In this document: positions 42,839 through 51,530 of the stretch, in pieces | Position numbering within the stretch: the stretch's first letter is position 1 | Layout: the number at the start of each line of letters is the position of its first letter | DNA from: Sphingobacterium corticibacterium | GTDB lineage: Bacteria > Bacteroidota > Bacteroidia > Sphingobacteriales > Sphingobacteriaceae | Direction of reading: 5' to 3' | DNA length: 64,000 nucleotides | Assembly: GCF_004208525.1 (NCBI RefSeq) | Contig: NZ_SGIT01000002.1 | Coordinates: 806,001 to 870,000, forward strand | Made by a program: the position numbers and the translations under genes | Notes under the pieces: generated by a model | What the model was told of the DNA's origin: nothing | What the model saw: only the letters and a program-made list of their open reading frames with translations | Database searches by the model: none

Positions 42839-44218
42839 TTAAGACCTTTCGGTTCCACTTTCCATCCGTAAAAAATAACCTACATCGCCTACCTGTCCTC
42901 CTTTAAAATTGATCGTCATACCGTCAATATGCGCCTTTTGAGCATGTATGCGACAAAGCGGTGCTCCGGGTACCACCGGAGCCACCATTTCGACAGCGTC
43001 AATACCGAAATGGCGTGCAAACAGACTTGACGTATCTCCTCCCGCTACCACGAGCCGTTCTAGTGCAAACGACTGCGCCACAAGGTCTGCGATCTGCGCC
43101 AGCAGCTTTCCATATAAAGCAGCCGTGAAAGCGTTGATTCCCTGCGCGTTCAAACCGCGTTGCTCCAAGACATGACGCGTCTTACCCATGCGCGGATCGT
43201 CAGGACCAATACTGGTGTGGACAACCACACTTTTCCCTTCCCACAAATATTGCAGTACTTCCGCAGTCACCGCAGCCAGGTTGTACTGATCTGGATTTGC
43301 GGCTAAAGCTTCGCCGTCAATAGCCACTCCTTCAAATCCATTTTCTATAGCGTGATCAATCTGCTTTCCAGTCACGACCGATCCGCTTCCGGAGAGTACT
43401 AACAAGGGCTTCGTCGGTTTAAGCGAAGGCCATTCCGTTCGAGGCGACAAAACACCGGTCTTTTTCCATGCCGCGCATAATGCTTTTGATACAGCCGACG
43501 AGCCTACGGAAAAAAGTGGCTGATGTTGGGCAGAAAGACCATCCAATACCTCACCTATTCGCACTAAATGCTGTTCGGTTAGGACATCAAACAGAAGAAC
43601 CTCTGCCTGTTCTCCCACAATCTCGCGCAACATATCTGTAGCCGTTAAGCGATCCAACTGCGTGACATCTATCAAGCCAATTTTTTTATGCGTTTGCTGC
43701 GCTAAATGGCGTCGAAGATCACTTTCCTTAGCCGGAGTAACCGGATGCTTCGCCATACTGGGATGCCGGTCTAACCGGAATACTTCCCCTTCAGAACCGG
43801 TGCCCATCCGGGCAAATAGATTTCCGAACGCACAGAACCTACCGAGATAGGGCGCCCCTACCACCAATGGAATACGCTTTGCGGAAAATGCCGCAGCGCC
43901 AACATCGATTGCTTTGCCGATGCTGCCCACTGTCGGAGACGAGTCGAAGGTCGAACAAACTTTATAATGGATATGCTTTACGTTCAGCGCCGAAAACAAA
44001 TCGAATACTTTTTTCAGCTGTTCTTCGATTTCATCAGTCGGTAGCGTACGGGTCATACCCGCTATACCTATAGCTCGCTTGTCGCCAAAAGCCTGCAACT
44101 GTGCTAAGGTTGGAACTCCGGTAAACAAAACCGTGGCCAGCCCCATCTCTTCCAACGTTTCCAATGCATCCGTCGAACCTGTAAAATCATCTCCAAAAAA
44201 AGCTATGTTGTATGCCAT
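42839..44218 (-). CDS. Four-carbon acid sugar kinase family (DUF1537), 3-oxo-isoapionate kinase candidate
   Basis: 459 residues from the ATG at 44216-44218 (MAYNIAFFGDDFTGSTDALE). GGAAAG at 44223-44228 just upstream and removal of a 20-base overlap with the RLP gene favour this start over one 30 bases earlier. The N-terminal domain has FFGDDFTGSTDALETL and KVCSTFDSSPTVGSIG; the C-terminal nucleotide-binding domain has LLVLSGSGSVVTGKQI and VVAGGDTSSLFARHFG. DUF1537 enzymes phosphorylate C4-type sugar acids. One of them, OiaK, works directly with a RuBisCO-like protein in apionate breakdown. The adjacent RLP makes that role likely here. It is the last gene of the operon. Confidence 0.85.
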   Translation of the reverse strand: MAYNIAFFGDDFTGSTDALETLEEMGLATVLFTGVPTLAQLQAFGDKRAIGIAGMTRTLPTDEIEEQLKKVFDLFSALNVKHIHYKVCSTFDSSPTVGSIGKAIDVGAAAFSAKRIPLVVGAPYLGRFCAFGNLFARMGTGSEGEVFRLDRHPSMAKHPVTPAKESDLRRHLAQQTHKKIGLIDVTQLDRLTATDMLREIVGEQAEVLLFDVLTEQHLVRIGEVLDGLSAQHQPLFSVGSSAVSKALCAAWKKTGVLSPRTEWPSLKPTKPLLVLSGSGSVVTGKQIDHAIENGFEGVAIDGEALAANPDQYNLAAVTAEVLQYLWEGKSVVVHTSIGPDDPRMGKTRHVLEQRGLNAQGINAFTAALYGKLLAQIADLVAQSFALERLVVAGGDTSSLFARHFGIDAVEMVAPVVPGAPLCRIHAQKAHIDGMTINFKGGQVGDVGYFLRMESGTERS

Positions 44219-44222
44219 GATT

Positions 44223-44228
44223 CTTTCC
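44223..44228 (-). promoter_or_regulatory. Shine-Dalgarno-like site fixing the DUF1537 kinase start
   Basis: GGAAAG on the minus strand lies 4 bases before the ATG at 44216-44218 and overlaps the RLP stop region. It supports the MAYN start. Confidence 0.45.
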
Positions 44229-45482
44229 TTACGATTTGGCTCCTCCAAATTTTTCTACAGCCTGTTTTACAGCCGGATATTTTTGCATCGCTTCTTCGAG
44301 TGACAATCCCGCAACGGCTGCTTCCCAAGCCTGTTTAATTCCAGTTACGCCTCCGCTAATGCCTCCAGGATGCGCCATAATTCCGCCACCAGCGAGATAT
44401 AAATAATCGGTCGCCTGCGTCAGTTTAAATGTATCGATAGCTTGACCACCCCACTGCCCAGAAGAAAGTACGGGTAAGGCGGGTCGTATCCCTTCCATCG
44501 GCGCCAAACACGCTTTTATAGATTTCACAACGGATTCGTCGGATTCCCAGAATTTATTTCGGATACCATTCACGTGCAACTGATCTACGCCTGCCAGTCG
44601 CCATAACTTCTGATAAGCAGAGAACGTCACACCCAATAAAGGATGTCGGTTTAACATTCCCCATCCATTGCGGTGCCCGTGGATAGTCAACTGCCCAATA
44701 TCGGCTATACGCTTTACGGCGGTTAGCCCCACACTATACAAACTTACCATCGCACAGCTTCCCCCTGCATTGACTATGGTATCATAGTTCCGCAGCATAT
44801 TATCCATTTCATCACTGATATTGAACGCATACATTACTTTCTTTCCGGTTTTATCTTGGTGGTTTTTCAACACCTCCATGATAGCGTGCACACGATCTGC
44901 AAACGGAGAATTAAGGGTAGACCCCATAAGCTCGTCATCCTTAATAAAATCAATTCCAGCTTCTGCCAGCCGTCGTACCAAATCGGCCGTATCTTCGATC
45001 GTTAAGCCCACACTCGGCTTGATAATCGTTCCCACCAACGGCGTTTTCGCCTGCGATGAAATCAGTTTCGCGGTTCCTTCAATACCGAATTTCGGCCCCC
45101 GGAAATGTGTCGTATAGCTGTCTGGCAACTGAATATCGATCAGCTTAATACCGGTAAACTGGCGCAGTTCGTATAAATTACCCATTAGGGTGGAGCAAAG
45201 AACCGGCAGATTTGCTCCAAAATTCGCGAGCGACCAAGAGATGGTCACCTTCCCTCGATGGTATTTTTCAAAATGCAACTGTTCGCCCGATAACGACGAT
45301 GCTGCCACTGTTTCTAGCTCCTCCATACGCTCTACACGTGCTGCATACTGCATTTTTAACGCTTCCGTTTCGCCCGGTATGGCGACGAAGGTACCCGATG
45401 ACTGCTCCCCTGCCATTACCGCAGCCGCATCAGCCAGCGGGTATGGTGTTTCCACATAATAAGTCGCTTCAATTCTATCCAT
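44229..45482 (-). CDS. RuBisCO-like protein (form IV), OiaX-type candidate
   Basis: 417 residues with the RuBisCO large-subunit fold and almost all catalytic positions kept: K155 in GTIIKPSVGL (K175 of RuBisCO), the metal-binding K181, D183 and E184 in DFIKDDELMGS (K201, D203, E204), H270-R271 in HGHRNGW (H294-R295), H303, K310 in GIRNKFWES (K334), SSGQWGG and GGGIMAHPGG (phosphate loops). OiaX, a 3-oxo-isoapionate-4-phosphate transcarboxylase/hydrolase, is a known RLP of this type and works after a DUF1537 kinase. The kinase gene follows immediately here. A methionine-salvage or sugar-acid decarboxylase role is less likely in this context. It overlaps the transporter gene by 8 bases. Confidence 0.88.
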   Translation of the reverse strand: MDRIEATYYVETPYPLADAAAVMAGEQSSGTFVAIPGETEALKMQYAARVERMEELETVAASSLSGEQLHFEKYHRGKVTISWSLANFGANLPVLCSTLMGNLYELRQFTGIKLIDIQLPDSYTTHFRGPKFGIEGTAKLISSQAKTPLVGTIIKPSVGLTIEDTADLVRRLAEAGIDFIKDDELMGSTLNSPFADRVHAIMEVLKNHQDKTGKKVMYAFNISDEMDNMLRNYDTIVNAGGSCAMVSLYSVGLTAVKRIADIGQLTIHGHRNGWGMLNRHPLLGVTFSAYQKLWRLAGVDQLHVNGIRNKFWESDESVVKSIKACLAPMEGIRPALPVLSSGQWGGQAIDTFKLTQATDYLYLAGGGIMAHPGGISGGVTGIKQAWEAAVAGLSLEEAMQKYPAVKQAVEKFGGAKS

Positions 45483-46812
45483 GCTCTTCTTTAATTATAT
45501 TATCTTCTCGTTGATCTTTATCGGTCTGCTTATTCAACCGATCTTCTCTTTCTTGTTTTCTTCTCCAATAATTTGCCAATATGGATCCCGATATATTCAT
45601 CCAGGGACTAAACACGGCTGCGGCTAAACCTACGGTACCCAATTTCCCCATACTGCCCGCCAGTCCACTCGCCATCCCGCCGTTCTGCAAACCAATCTCT
45701 AAGGCCATGGCACGCGCGGAATACTCATTCAATCCAAATAATTTACTAAACCAATACCCGAAGAAATATCCGGCTCCATTGTGGATTACAGCAGCCAGAA
45801 ACAATACAGCACCTATCTCTAGCAGATATTGCTGACCAGCAGCCGTGGTTACCGCAGTAAAATATATGATTCCAAACATCGAAAAATAGGGCATCCGCTT
45901 ATCCAACAATGGAAACTTTTTTGTTAACAGATGATAGCCGAAACCTACCGGTATGGCACCCAGTATAAAGCAGCCTGCCTCTACAATCGTCTTGGCTCCG
46001 GGTGTGAGCGAGCTGGTAAAAGTTGACCAAAACCCACCGACTACAATCAATAACAATAATGCGATGGCAGCAGATAGCCGTCCCAGCATCTGATAAGTGG
46101 CTCGAGGAGCAGTTTTGAGATAATCATGCAACAGACCTGCTCCAATGGGCACGATCATAATCTTGACGATTTCCATAGCCATCTCCATAAAACTAACTTC
46201 TACCATTGTGCCTGCATATACTTTCATCATGAAAGGCGTCATAATAGGCGCTACCATGGTCGTCAGTGCTGTTACGGTTACCGACAGCACTAAATTGGCT
46301 TTTGCAATATAGGCCATCACATTAGAGGCTAATCCACTGGAACAGCAGCCGATCAATATGACTCCGGCCGCTATTTCCGGCTCGAAATCAAACACTTTTG
46401 TCAACAAAAAGCCAACTAAGGGCATAATCGTAAACTGGGTAGCCAATCCAATAGCCACCCCTTTGCCAGAAGCCCCGATCCGTGTAAAATCCTGCACTTT
46501 CATCTGTATACCCATGCCAAACATCACCAGCTGGATAACCACGAGAATAAGCCACTTATTTCGCATATCAAACTCCCCGATATGCAAAATACGTTCAGGA
46601 AAAGTCATACCAGCAACTACCGCCACGACAATCCACATCGTATACTGATAGCCTTTGGTTTTCTCGAAGGCTCCCAAGCCCAATGCTCCTAAAATACTTC
46701 CCGCCAATAATGACTGGCGCAAGTAAGGAAATGCATCCACGAAAAGTCCTATACCGGCGATTACAAAAGCAATTGCGGCTAAGCATAAACTGTATAATCT
46801 CCATTTGCCCAT
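45475..46812 (-). CDS. BASS-family sodium-dependent transporter
   Basis: 445 residues if started at the ATG at 46810-46812 (MGKWRLYSLC); an ATG at 46858-46860 gives 461 and overlaps the upstream gene by 29 bases. About ten or more membrane helices are seen. NKWLILVVIQLVMFGMGIQM, ILIGCCSSGLASNVMAYIAKAN and EIGLQNGGMASGLAGSMG are typical of the bile-acid:sodium symporter family, including the two crossing helices. The C-terminal tail is strongly charged (RRKQEREDRLNKQ). BASS members carry small carboxylates such as pyruvate, pantoate or glycolate. Here it may import an apionate-like acid or handle glycolate formed by the RLP step; both are inference. Confidence 0.85.
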   Translation of the reverse strand: MGKWRLYSLCLAAIAFVIAGIGLFVDAFPYLRQSLLAGSILGALGLGAFEKTKGYQYTMWIVVAVVAGMTFPERILHIGEFDMRNKWLILVVIQLVMFGMGIQMKVQDFTRIGASGKGVAIGLATQFTIMPLVGFLLTKVFDFEPEIAAGVILIGCCSSGLASNVMAYIAKANLVLSVTVTALTTMVAPIMTPFMMKVYAGTMVEVSFMEMAMEIVKIMIVPIGAGLLHDYLKTAPRATYQMLGRLSAAIALLLLIVVGGFWSTFTSSLTPGAKTIVEAGCFILGAIPVGFGYHLLTKKFPLLDKRMPYFSMFGIIYFTAVTTAAGQQYLLEIGAVLFLAAVIHNGAGYFFGYWFSKLFGLNEYSARAMALEIGLQNGGMASGLAGSMGKLGTVGLAAAVFSPWMNISGSILANYWRRKQEREDRLNKQTDKDQREDNIIKEEHG

Positions 46813-46831
46813 AGCATCCCGGTTTATATTG

Positions 46832-47494
46832 TTATGACGTTTGGCATAGTCCTGCAACATGATCTACGGCGATTCCCGGGCTACTTAAGATGGGTACCTT
46901 GCGTGCGCTTTCCGGCATTTGACTGACTACACGTGCCATCGACGCCTGCGCCAACAAAATCACATCGACTTGTTCTGACAATTCTTGAAGCGCCTGTTTC
47001 ACCATTTCATCATGCTTCGCCGCATCTCCCCCCATAAGGGCTTCAAAAGCACCCTCACATAATCGGCTAACCAACTCCACATCTTTTCCGGCTCTTTGCG
47101 CCCGGCGCAAAACAAGATCGCCTGTCGGCTCCAGCGTGGTGGGCAATGTGGCAACCACGCCGATACGTTTTCCTTCTGCAACAGCACGGTCTGCCATAGG
47201 TTGATCTACACGAAGCACCGGTACACCTGCCTTTTCTGCTGCCTGTTCTACGGCTCGACCAATGGATGAGCAGGTCACCATAATTAGATCGGCACCAGCT
47301 TCTTCTGCGGATGCCACATAGTTTATTACACGTTGCGCTGTCTGATCTTCCAATCGTCCTTTTTGAATCACATCTTTGATCAGACTATCGTCCACAATAT
47401 TAAAAACTTCAGCCTGCACGGATTTCTCACTGAACAACGCTTGAAATACCGGAACGAGTGTTGCCGAGGTATGTATAAGTCCTACTTTCTTCAT
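46832..47494 (-). CDS. Asp/Glu racemase superfamily protein lacking the second catalytic Cys
   Basis: 220 residues, cytoplasmic. KKVGLIHTSATLVPVFQ at the N-terminus, C75 in LIMVTCSSIGRAVE, and GKRIGVVATLPTTLEPT match the Asp/Glu/hydantoin racemase fold. Two-cysteine racemases have a second Cys in a LACxxM-type motif. Here the equivalent reads LLAQASMARV, with Q183 in place of Cys, so a normal two-base racemase is unlikely. One-cysteine relatives include decarboxylases and isomerases. It lies between the FGGY kinase and the BASS transporter; a role in the sugar-acid part of this operon is plausible but unproven. Confidence 0.8.
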   Translation of the reverse strand: MKKVGLIHTSATLVPVFQALFSEKSVQAEVFNIVDDSLIKDVIQKGRLEDQTAQRVINYVASAEEAGADLIMVTCSSIGRAVEQAAEKAGVPVLRVDQPMADRAVAEGKRIGVVATLPTTLEPTGDLVLRRAQRAGKDVELVSRLCEGAFEALMGGDAAKHDEMVKQALQELSEQVDVILLAQASMARVVSQMPESARKVPILSSPGIAVDHVAGLCQTS

Positions 47495-47530
47495 ATCTAT
47501 TTTATTATTTATGTTTTATTAAGAGTCTGT

Positions 47531-49021
47531 TTAAAGCATACGATCGATGAGCTTAAGCCAGTTAAGGTAGCTTGATTGTACAGCTTCCAAATCTTCGTCA
47601 GGATGATAGTGCTGAACGGCTACATGATGCTGCGGCAATCGCGTTTCTAATGAAGCGGGCTGCAGTGTTACTGCCGCCAAACGCGCACATCCCAACGCCG
47701 ATGCGTCTGGCATGGCACTACACAGCACAGGCTTATTTAACACATTCGCCAGAAACTGTACGACAAAGGCGTTTTCCGACATACCTCCATTCACGTGCAA
47801 TTGAGATAGCGTTAGTTGATGTTCGGTTTCTGTCGCTGTGATCACGTCCTTTATCTGAAAACATACCGATTCTAGTGCTGCCCGGATCAGATGCGAGCGA
47901 TCGCTGGCAAAGGTCAGACCAGTAATAGTCGCTTTGGCATCCTTTTTCCAATAGGGTGTCCCCATCCCACTAAAAGCCGGTATGACGGTCACGCCGTGGT
48001 TTGCTGGCACACCTTTCGCCAACTGTTCCAACGCTCCTTCTTCTGTAAAGAGCGCTAGTTGATCTCTCATCCAGGTGAGGGTCGCACCGCAGGAGACAAT
48101 AATCCCTTCGGCAGCATAAACCACTCCTTTCTCCGTACTATAATAGATCGCATCGACTGTATCCTGGCCTTTATAGCGTAAATCCTGTCCTACTGCCATC
48201 ATAATCGAACTACCCGTACCCAATGTGGCTTTTGCCTCCCCCCTTTGAAAGCAACCTGCTCCCAACGCCGCTGCCTGCGAATCGCCGACTACCGCACAGA
48301 TTGTCAACGGGTCGGCAAACGCACCCTCAAACGTAGAGCGGGCATATGCATAAGCCGAAGGACGCACCTCCGGCAGGTTCAATCCGCGCAAGCCCAGCTC
48401 ATCCAACAGTACATTATCCCAGGCCAGTTCGTAAATATTGAAAAGCATTGTCCTAGACGCGTTGGTATGGTCGGTCATATAGCATTCTCCGCCTGTCAAC
48501 TTATACAGTATCCAGGTATCTACGGTACCAAAAAACACATTACCCCGCGCCAGTTCTGCTGCAATTGACGGCACATTTTCGACCAGCCATATCAATTTCG
48601 TAGCCGAAAAATAAGGGTCTATAGGCAGGCCTGTTTTCTCTTTTACCAAATCTTCCTTACCGGCTTCCTTTAACCGGTCACAGATCGCTGAGGAACGCTT
48701 ACATTGCCAGGATATGGCATTATACAACGGTTTTCCTGCTGCATCCCAGAGCAAAAATGTCTCGCGTTGGTTGGTTAAGCCCACCCCGGTAATCTGGTCA
48801 GGTCGTATACCTTGTCGGCCCATGTCGTCACGACAAGCTTCTACTGCTTGTAATACACTGCTGTATATCTCTTCCGGTGATTGTTCAACGAAATGATGCT
48901 CGTAACGAATCCCCAGCTTCGCCGTTCCCTTGGCGACCACATTTCCCGATTCGTCAAACGCCAGCGTTTTGGTGCTGCTCGTCCCTTGGTCTATCGCTAA
49001 AATATACTGTTTGCTGCTCAT
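47531..49021 (-). CDS. FGGY-family sugar kinase (D-apulose kinase candidate)
   Basis: 496 residues from the ATG at 49019-49021 (MSSKQYILAIDQGTSSTKTL); a start 45 bases earlier would overlap the permease gene. The actin-like N-terminal domain begins AIDQGTSSTKTLAFD; GVGLTNQRETFLLWD and later CAVVGDSQAAALGAGCF (catalytic Asp) and LHVNGGMSENAFVVQFLAN (FGGY signature) follow. It resembles glycerol kinase overall, but where glycerol kinase reads WQDRR this protein has SWQCKRSS, suggesting another substrate. In the non-oxidative D-apiose pathway an FGGY kinase phosphorylates D-apulose, and the isomerase and split transketolase in this operon fit that. D-xylulose or L-ribulose kinase remains possible. 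Confidence 0.85.
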   Translation of the reverse strand: MSSKQYILAIDQGTSSTKTLAFDESGNVVAKGTAKLGIRYEHHFVEQSPEEIYSSVLQAVEACRDDMGRQGIRPDQITGVGLTNQRETFLLWDAAGKPLYNAISWQCKRSSAICDRLKEAGKEDLVKEKTGLPIDPYFSATKLIWLVENVPSIAAELARGNVFFGTVDTWILYKLTGGECYMTDHTNASRTMLFNIYELAWDNVLLDELGLRGLNLPEVRPSAYAYARSTFEGAFADPLTICAVVGDSQAAALGAGCFQRGEAKATLGTGSSIMMAVGQDLRYKGQDTVDAIYYSTEKGVVYAAEGIIVSCGATLTWMRDQLALFTEEGALEQLAKGVPANHGVTVIPAFSGMGTPYWKKDAKATITGLTFASDRSHLIRAALESVCFQIKDVITATETEHQLTLSQLHVNGGMSENAFVVQFLANVLNKPVLCSAMPDASALGCARLAAVTLQPASLETRLPQHHVAVQHYHPDEDLEAVQSSYLNWLKLIDRML

Positions 49022-49022
49022 G

Positions 49023-50006
49023 TTACTTTTTCTCTTTATGCTGTGAGCGGTCAATAATAACCGCAATCAAAATGACCATGCCTTTCACCACCTGCTGCCA
49101 GAAAGGCGAAACGCCCAAAAGCACCAAGCCGTTGTTCAACACGCCGATGATTACGGCACCGAGTACCGTCCCCATAATCAAACCCCGTCCGCCTGATAAG
49201 GAAGTACCGCCTATCACGACGGCAGCAATTGCATCCAGCTCATAGCCCATCCCTGCATTGGGTTGTGCCGAATCTAGACGAGAGGTTACCAATATGCCCC
49301 CCACAGCCGCCAGCATTCCCGCCAACATATAGACCAATGTTTTTACCTGATTTACCTTGATGCCCGACAGGCGTGCAGCCCGCTCATTTCCTCCTATAGC
49401 ATAGATATAGCGACCAAAGCGGGTTTTCCGCATCACAAAAACCGCTAGAACGGTGACGATAGCGGCAATCCATACCGGAATGGGCACACCTAAGAACCAA
49501 CCGGTACCCAGATGCGCGAATGGTGCACCGAGCGAACTAATTGGGTAACCTTGTGTCCAAAGCATAGTGAGCCCGCGCGCAATGGTCAACATGGCCAAAG
49601 TAGCCACGAAGGGCTGCACCTTAAAATAGGTGATGACCCAACCGTTGACCAAGCCTAAGACCCCTCCCATAGCAATTCCCATCAGGATAGCGCCTAAAGT
49701 TGTAAAGCCTAAATACACACCGAAAAAAGGCAGTTCCACACCCATACTGAGGAAGGAAGCGGTAACCGCTCCCGCAAAGGCAAGCACAGAACCTACGGAT
49801 AAATCTATACCGGCCGAGATGATGACCAATGTCATGCCTACGGCGATACAGATATTAACCGATATTTGCCGCATCACATTCCAGAGGTTGGTTACCGTCA
49901 TGAAACGGTCGGAAAAAATGGCAATAATCAAACACAACAAAAACAAGGCTATCAAGGGCTGTAGCTGTTGTAGCTGTTTTTTATAGGATGTAATACTCAT
50001 GTTCAT
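49023..50006 (-). CDS. RbsC-like ABC sugar importer permease
   Basis: 327 residues with about ten hydrophobic helices. ISAGIDLSVGSVLAFAGAV and IGGNERAARLSGIKV are the conserved blocks of ribose/autoinducer-type (CUT2) permeases, and GMGYELDAIAAVVIGGTSLSGG precedes the C-terminal GTVLGAVIIGVLNNGL. It forms the inner-membrane pore with the ATPase gene 10 bases upstream. CUT2 importers move pentoses and branched sugars. ABC sugar importers of this type are uncommon in Bacteroidota polysaccharide loci, which mostly use symporters, so transfer into this lineage is possible. Confidence 0.93.
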   Translation of the reverse strand: MNMSITSYKKQLQQLQPLIALFLLCLIIAIFSDRFMTVTNLWNVMRQISVNICIAVGMTLVIISAGIDLSVGSVLAFAGAVTASFLSMGVELPFFGVYLGFTTLGAILMGIAMGGVLGLVNGWVITYFKVQPFVATLAMLTIARGLTMLWTQGYPISSLGAPFAHLGTGWFLGVPIPVWIAAIVTVLAVFVMRKTRFGRYIYAIGGNERAARLSGIKVNQVKTLVYMLAGMLAAVGGILVTSRLDSAQPNAGMGYELDAIAAVVIGGTSLSGGRGLIMGTVLGAVIIGVLNNGLVLLGVSPFWQQVVKGMVILIAVIIDRSQHKEKK

Positions 50007-50016
50007 ATATCATACT

Positions 50017-51519
50017 TTATTGGTCAGGCAATGCCGCCTGTAATATCGTTTCTTCGGTAGCTTCTTCCGTTTTAAACTGCTTGGTGATGCGGCCATCGCA
50101 CATCACGAGGATCCGATCAGCAATGGCAAACAATTCCGGTAGCTCGGAGGAAACCACCATAACGCCCAACCCCAGGGCTGCCTGTTCCCGTATCAAATCA
50201 TAAATCTCTTGTTTGGCATAGACATCTATGCCCCGCGTCGGCTCGTCGAGCATCAATACTTTCGGCTTTGTAGCCAGGTACTTGGCTAATACGACTTTCT
50301 GTTGATTTCCACCGCTCAGGTTACCCACATGCTGCTGATCTGTAGCCGTTTTGATACGCAGACGCTCCACATATTGCTGGCAAAGTTCTTTTTCTTGTAC
50401 ATCCGCCAGCACGCCTAGGTTCTCCAAACTCGACAATACCGAAAGTGATAAGTTCGCGCGTACATTCATACCCAACACCAACCCATCGCCTTTCCGGTCT
50501 TCAGGCACCAATGCCAGTCCGTATCGAAGTGCCTGATTAGGTGACGTAAAAAAAGACATTTCCTGCTCATCAAAGGAAAAGCTGCCCGAGGTCGGTTTTC
50601 CCCGTAGACCAAATAATGTCTCCAATAGCTCCGTCCTTCCGGCGCCCATCAAGCCGAAAACACCCACTATCTCTCCTTTACAAAGATCAAAAGACAGGTT
50701 TTCCAACAACATCTCCTCTTTTAAGGGGTGTGCCAGTGATAAGTTATCCACCTGCAACACCGTCGCATCGGTAATCCGATCTTGGCATTTTACACGCTCC
50801 GCTAGTGCCCTGCCTACCATCATATTAACGAGCTGCTGTTCATCCACCTCTGCCATCAACCCCTGTTTTACCACTTGGCCGTCGCGCAACACGACATATT
50901 CGTCTGCCAGTGTAAACAACTCCTTCATTTTGTGCGATATATAAACCACCGTTTTTCCCGACGCTTTCAGGTCAGCAATAATATCATACAGCGCGTACAC
51001 CTCCGACTCACTGATGGCCGACGTGGGCTCATCCATAATCACCACGTCACTTTCTACGAGCAGTGCTTTCGCAATTTCGATCAATTGGCATTCGCCCACC
51101 TTCAATTGCGATACGGGAGTGTCCAGATCAAGTTCCAATTTCAGACGCGAAAGCAGTTCTTCGGCGACGTTCTTCATCTTCGGCGTATCCAAACCTCCCC
51201 AGGGGGTCATCAGCTCTCTGCCTAAAAAAATATTCTCGACCACACTGAGATAAGGAATCAGATTGAGTTCCTGATGGATAATCGTAATGCCTCGGTCTTG
51301 CGCGTCGCGCGGACTTTGAAACTGAACCACTTCTCCCTTATACAGCAATTCTCCTTCGTAATCAGGATACACGCCGCTCAATATATTCATCAAGGTCGAT
51401 TTACCAGCGCCGTTCTCCCCTACCAATGCGATAACCTTAGCTGCCGGAAACTCGATGTTAACATCCCGAAGGGCATATACACCGTTAAATTGTTTTGTTA
51501 TATTTCTTAATGAGACCAC
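50017..51519 (-). CDS. RbsA-like ABC sugar importer ATPase (two nucleotide-binding domains)
   Basis: 500 residues, the usual length for CUT2 ATPases. Domain 1: Walker A GENGAGKST near residue 35, a degenerate signature KVGECQLIEIAKAL, Walker B VVIMDEPTSAI. Domain 2 (from about residue 255): degenerate Walker A GLMGAGRTELLET, intact signature LSGGNQQKVVLAKYL, Walker B VLMLDEPTRGID. One canonical and one degenerate site is normal for RbsA. It energises the permease and binding protein of the same operon. It lies 11 bases after the DUF2291 gene. Confidence 0.95.
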   Translation of the reverse strand: MVSLRNITKQFNGVYALRDVNIEFPAAKVIALVGENGAGKSTLMNILSGVYPDYEGELLYKGEVVQFQSPRDAQDRGITIIHQELNLIPYLSVVENIFLGRELMTPWGGLDTPKMKNVAEELLSRLKLELDLDTPVSQLKVGECQLIEIAKALLVESDVVIMDEPTSAISESEVYALYDIIADLKASGKTVVYISHKMKELFTLADEYVVLRDGQVVKQGLMAEVDEQQLVNMMVGRALAERVKCQDRITDATVLQVDNLSLAHPLKEEMLLENLSFDLCKGEIVGVFGLMGAGRTELLETLFGLRGKPTSGSFSFDEQEMSFFTSPNQALRYGLALVPEDRKGDGLVLGMNVRANLSLSVLSSLENLGVLADVQEKELCQQYVERLRIKTATDQQHVGNLSGGNQQKVVLAKYLATKPKVLMLDEPTRGIDVYAKQEIYDLIREQAALGLGVMVVSSELPELFAIADRILVMCDGRITKQFKTEEATEETILQAALPDQ

Positions 51520-51530
51520 GATTTTTTTTC

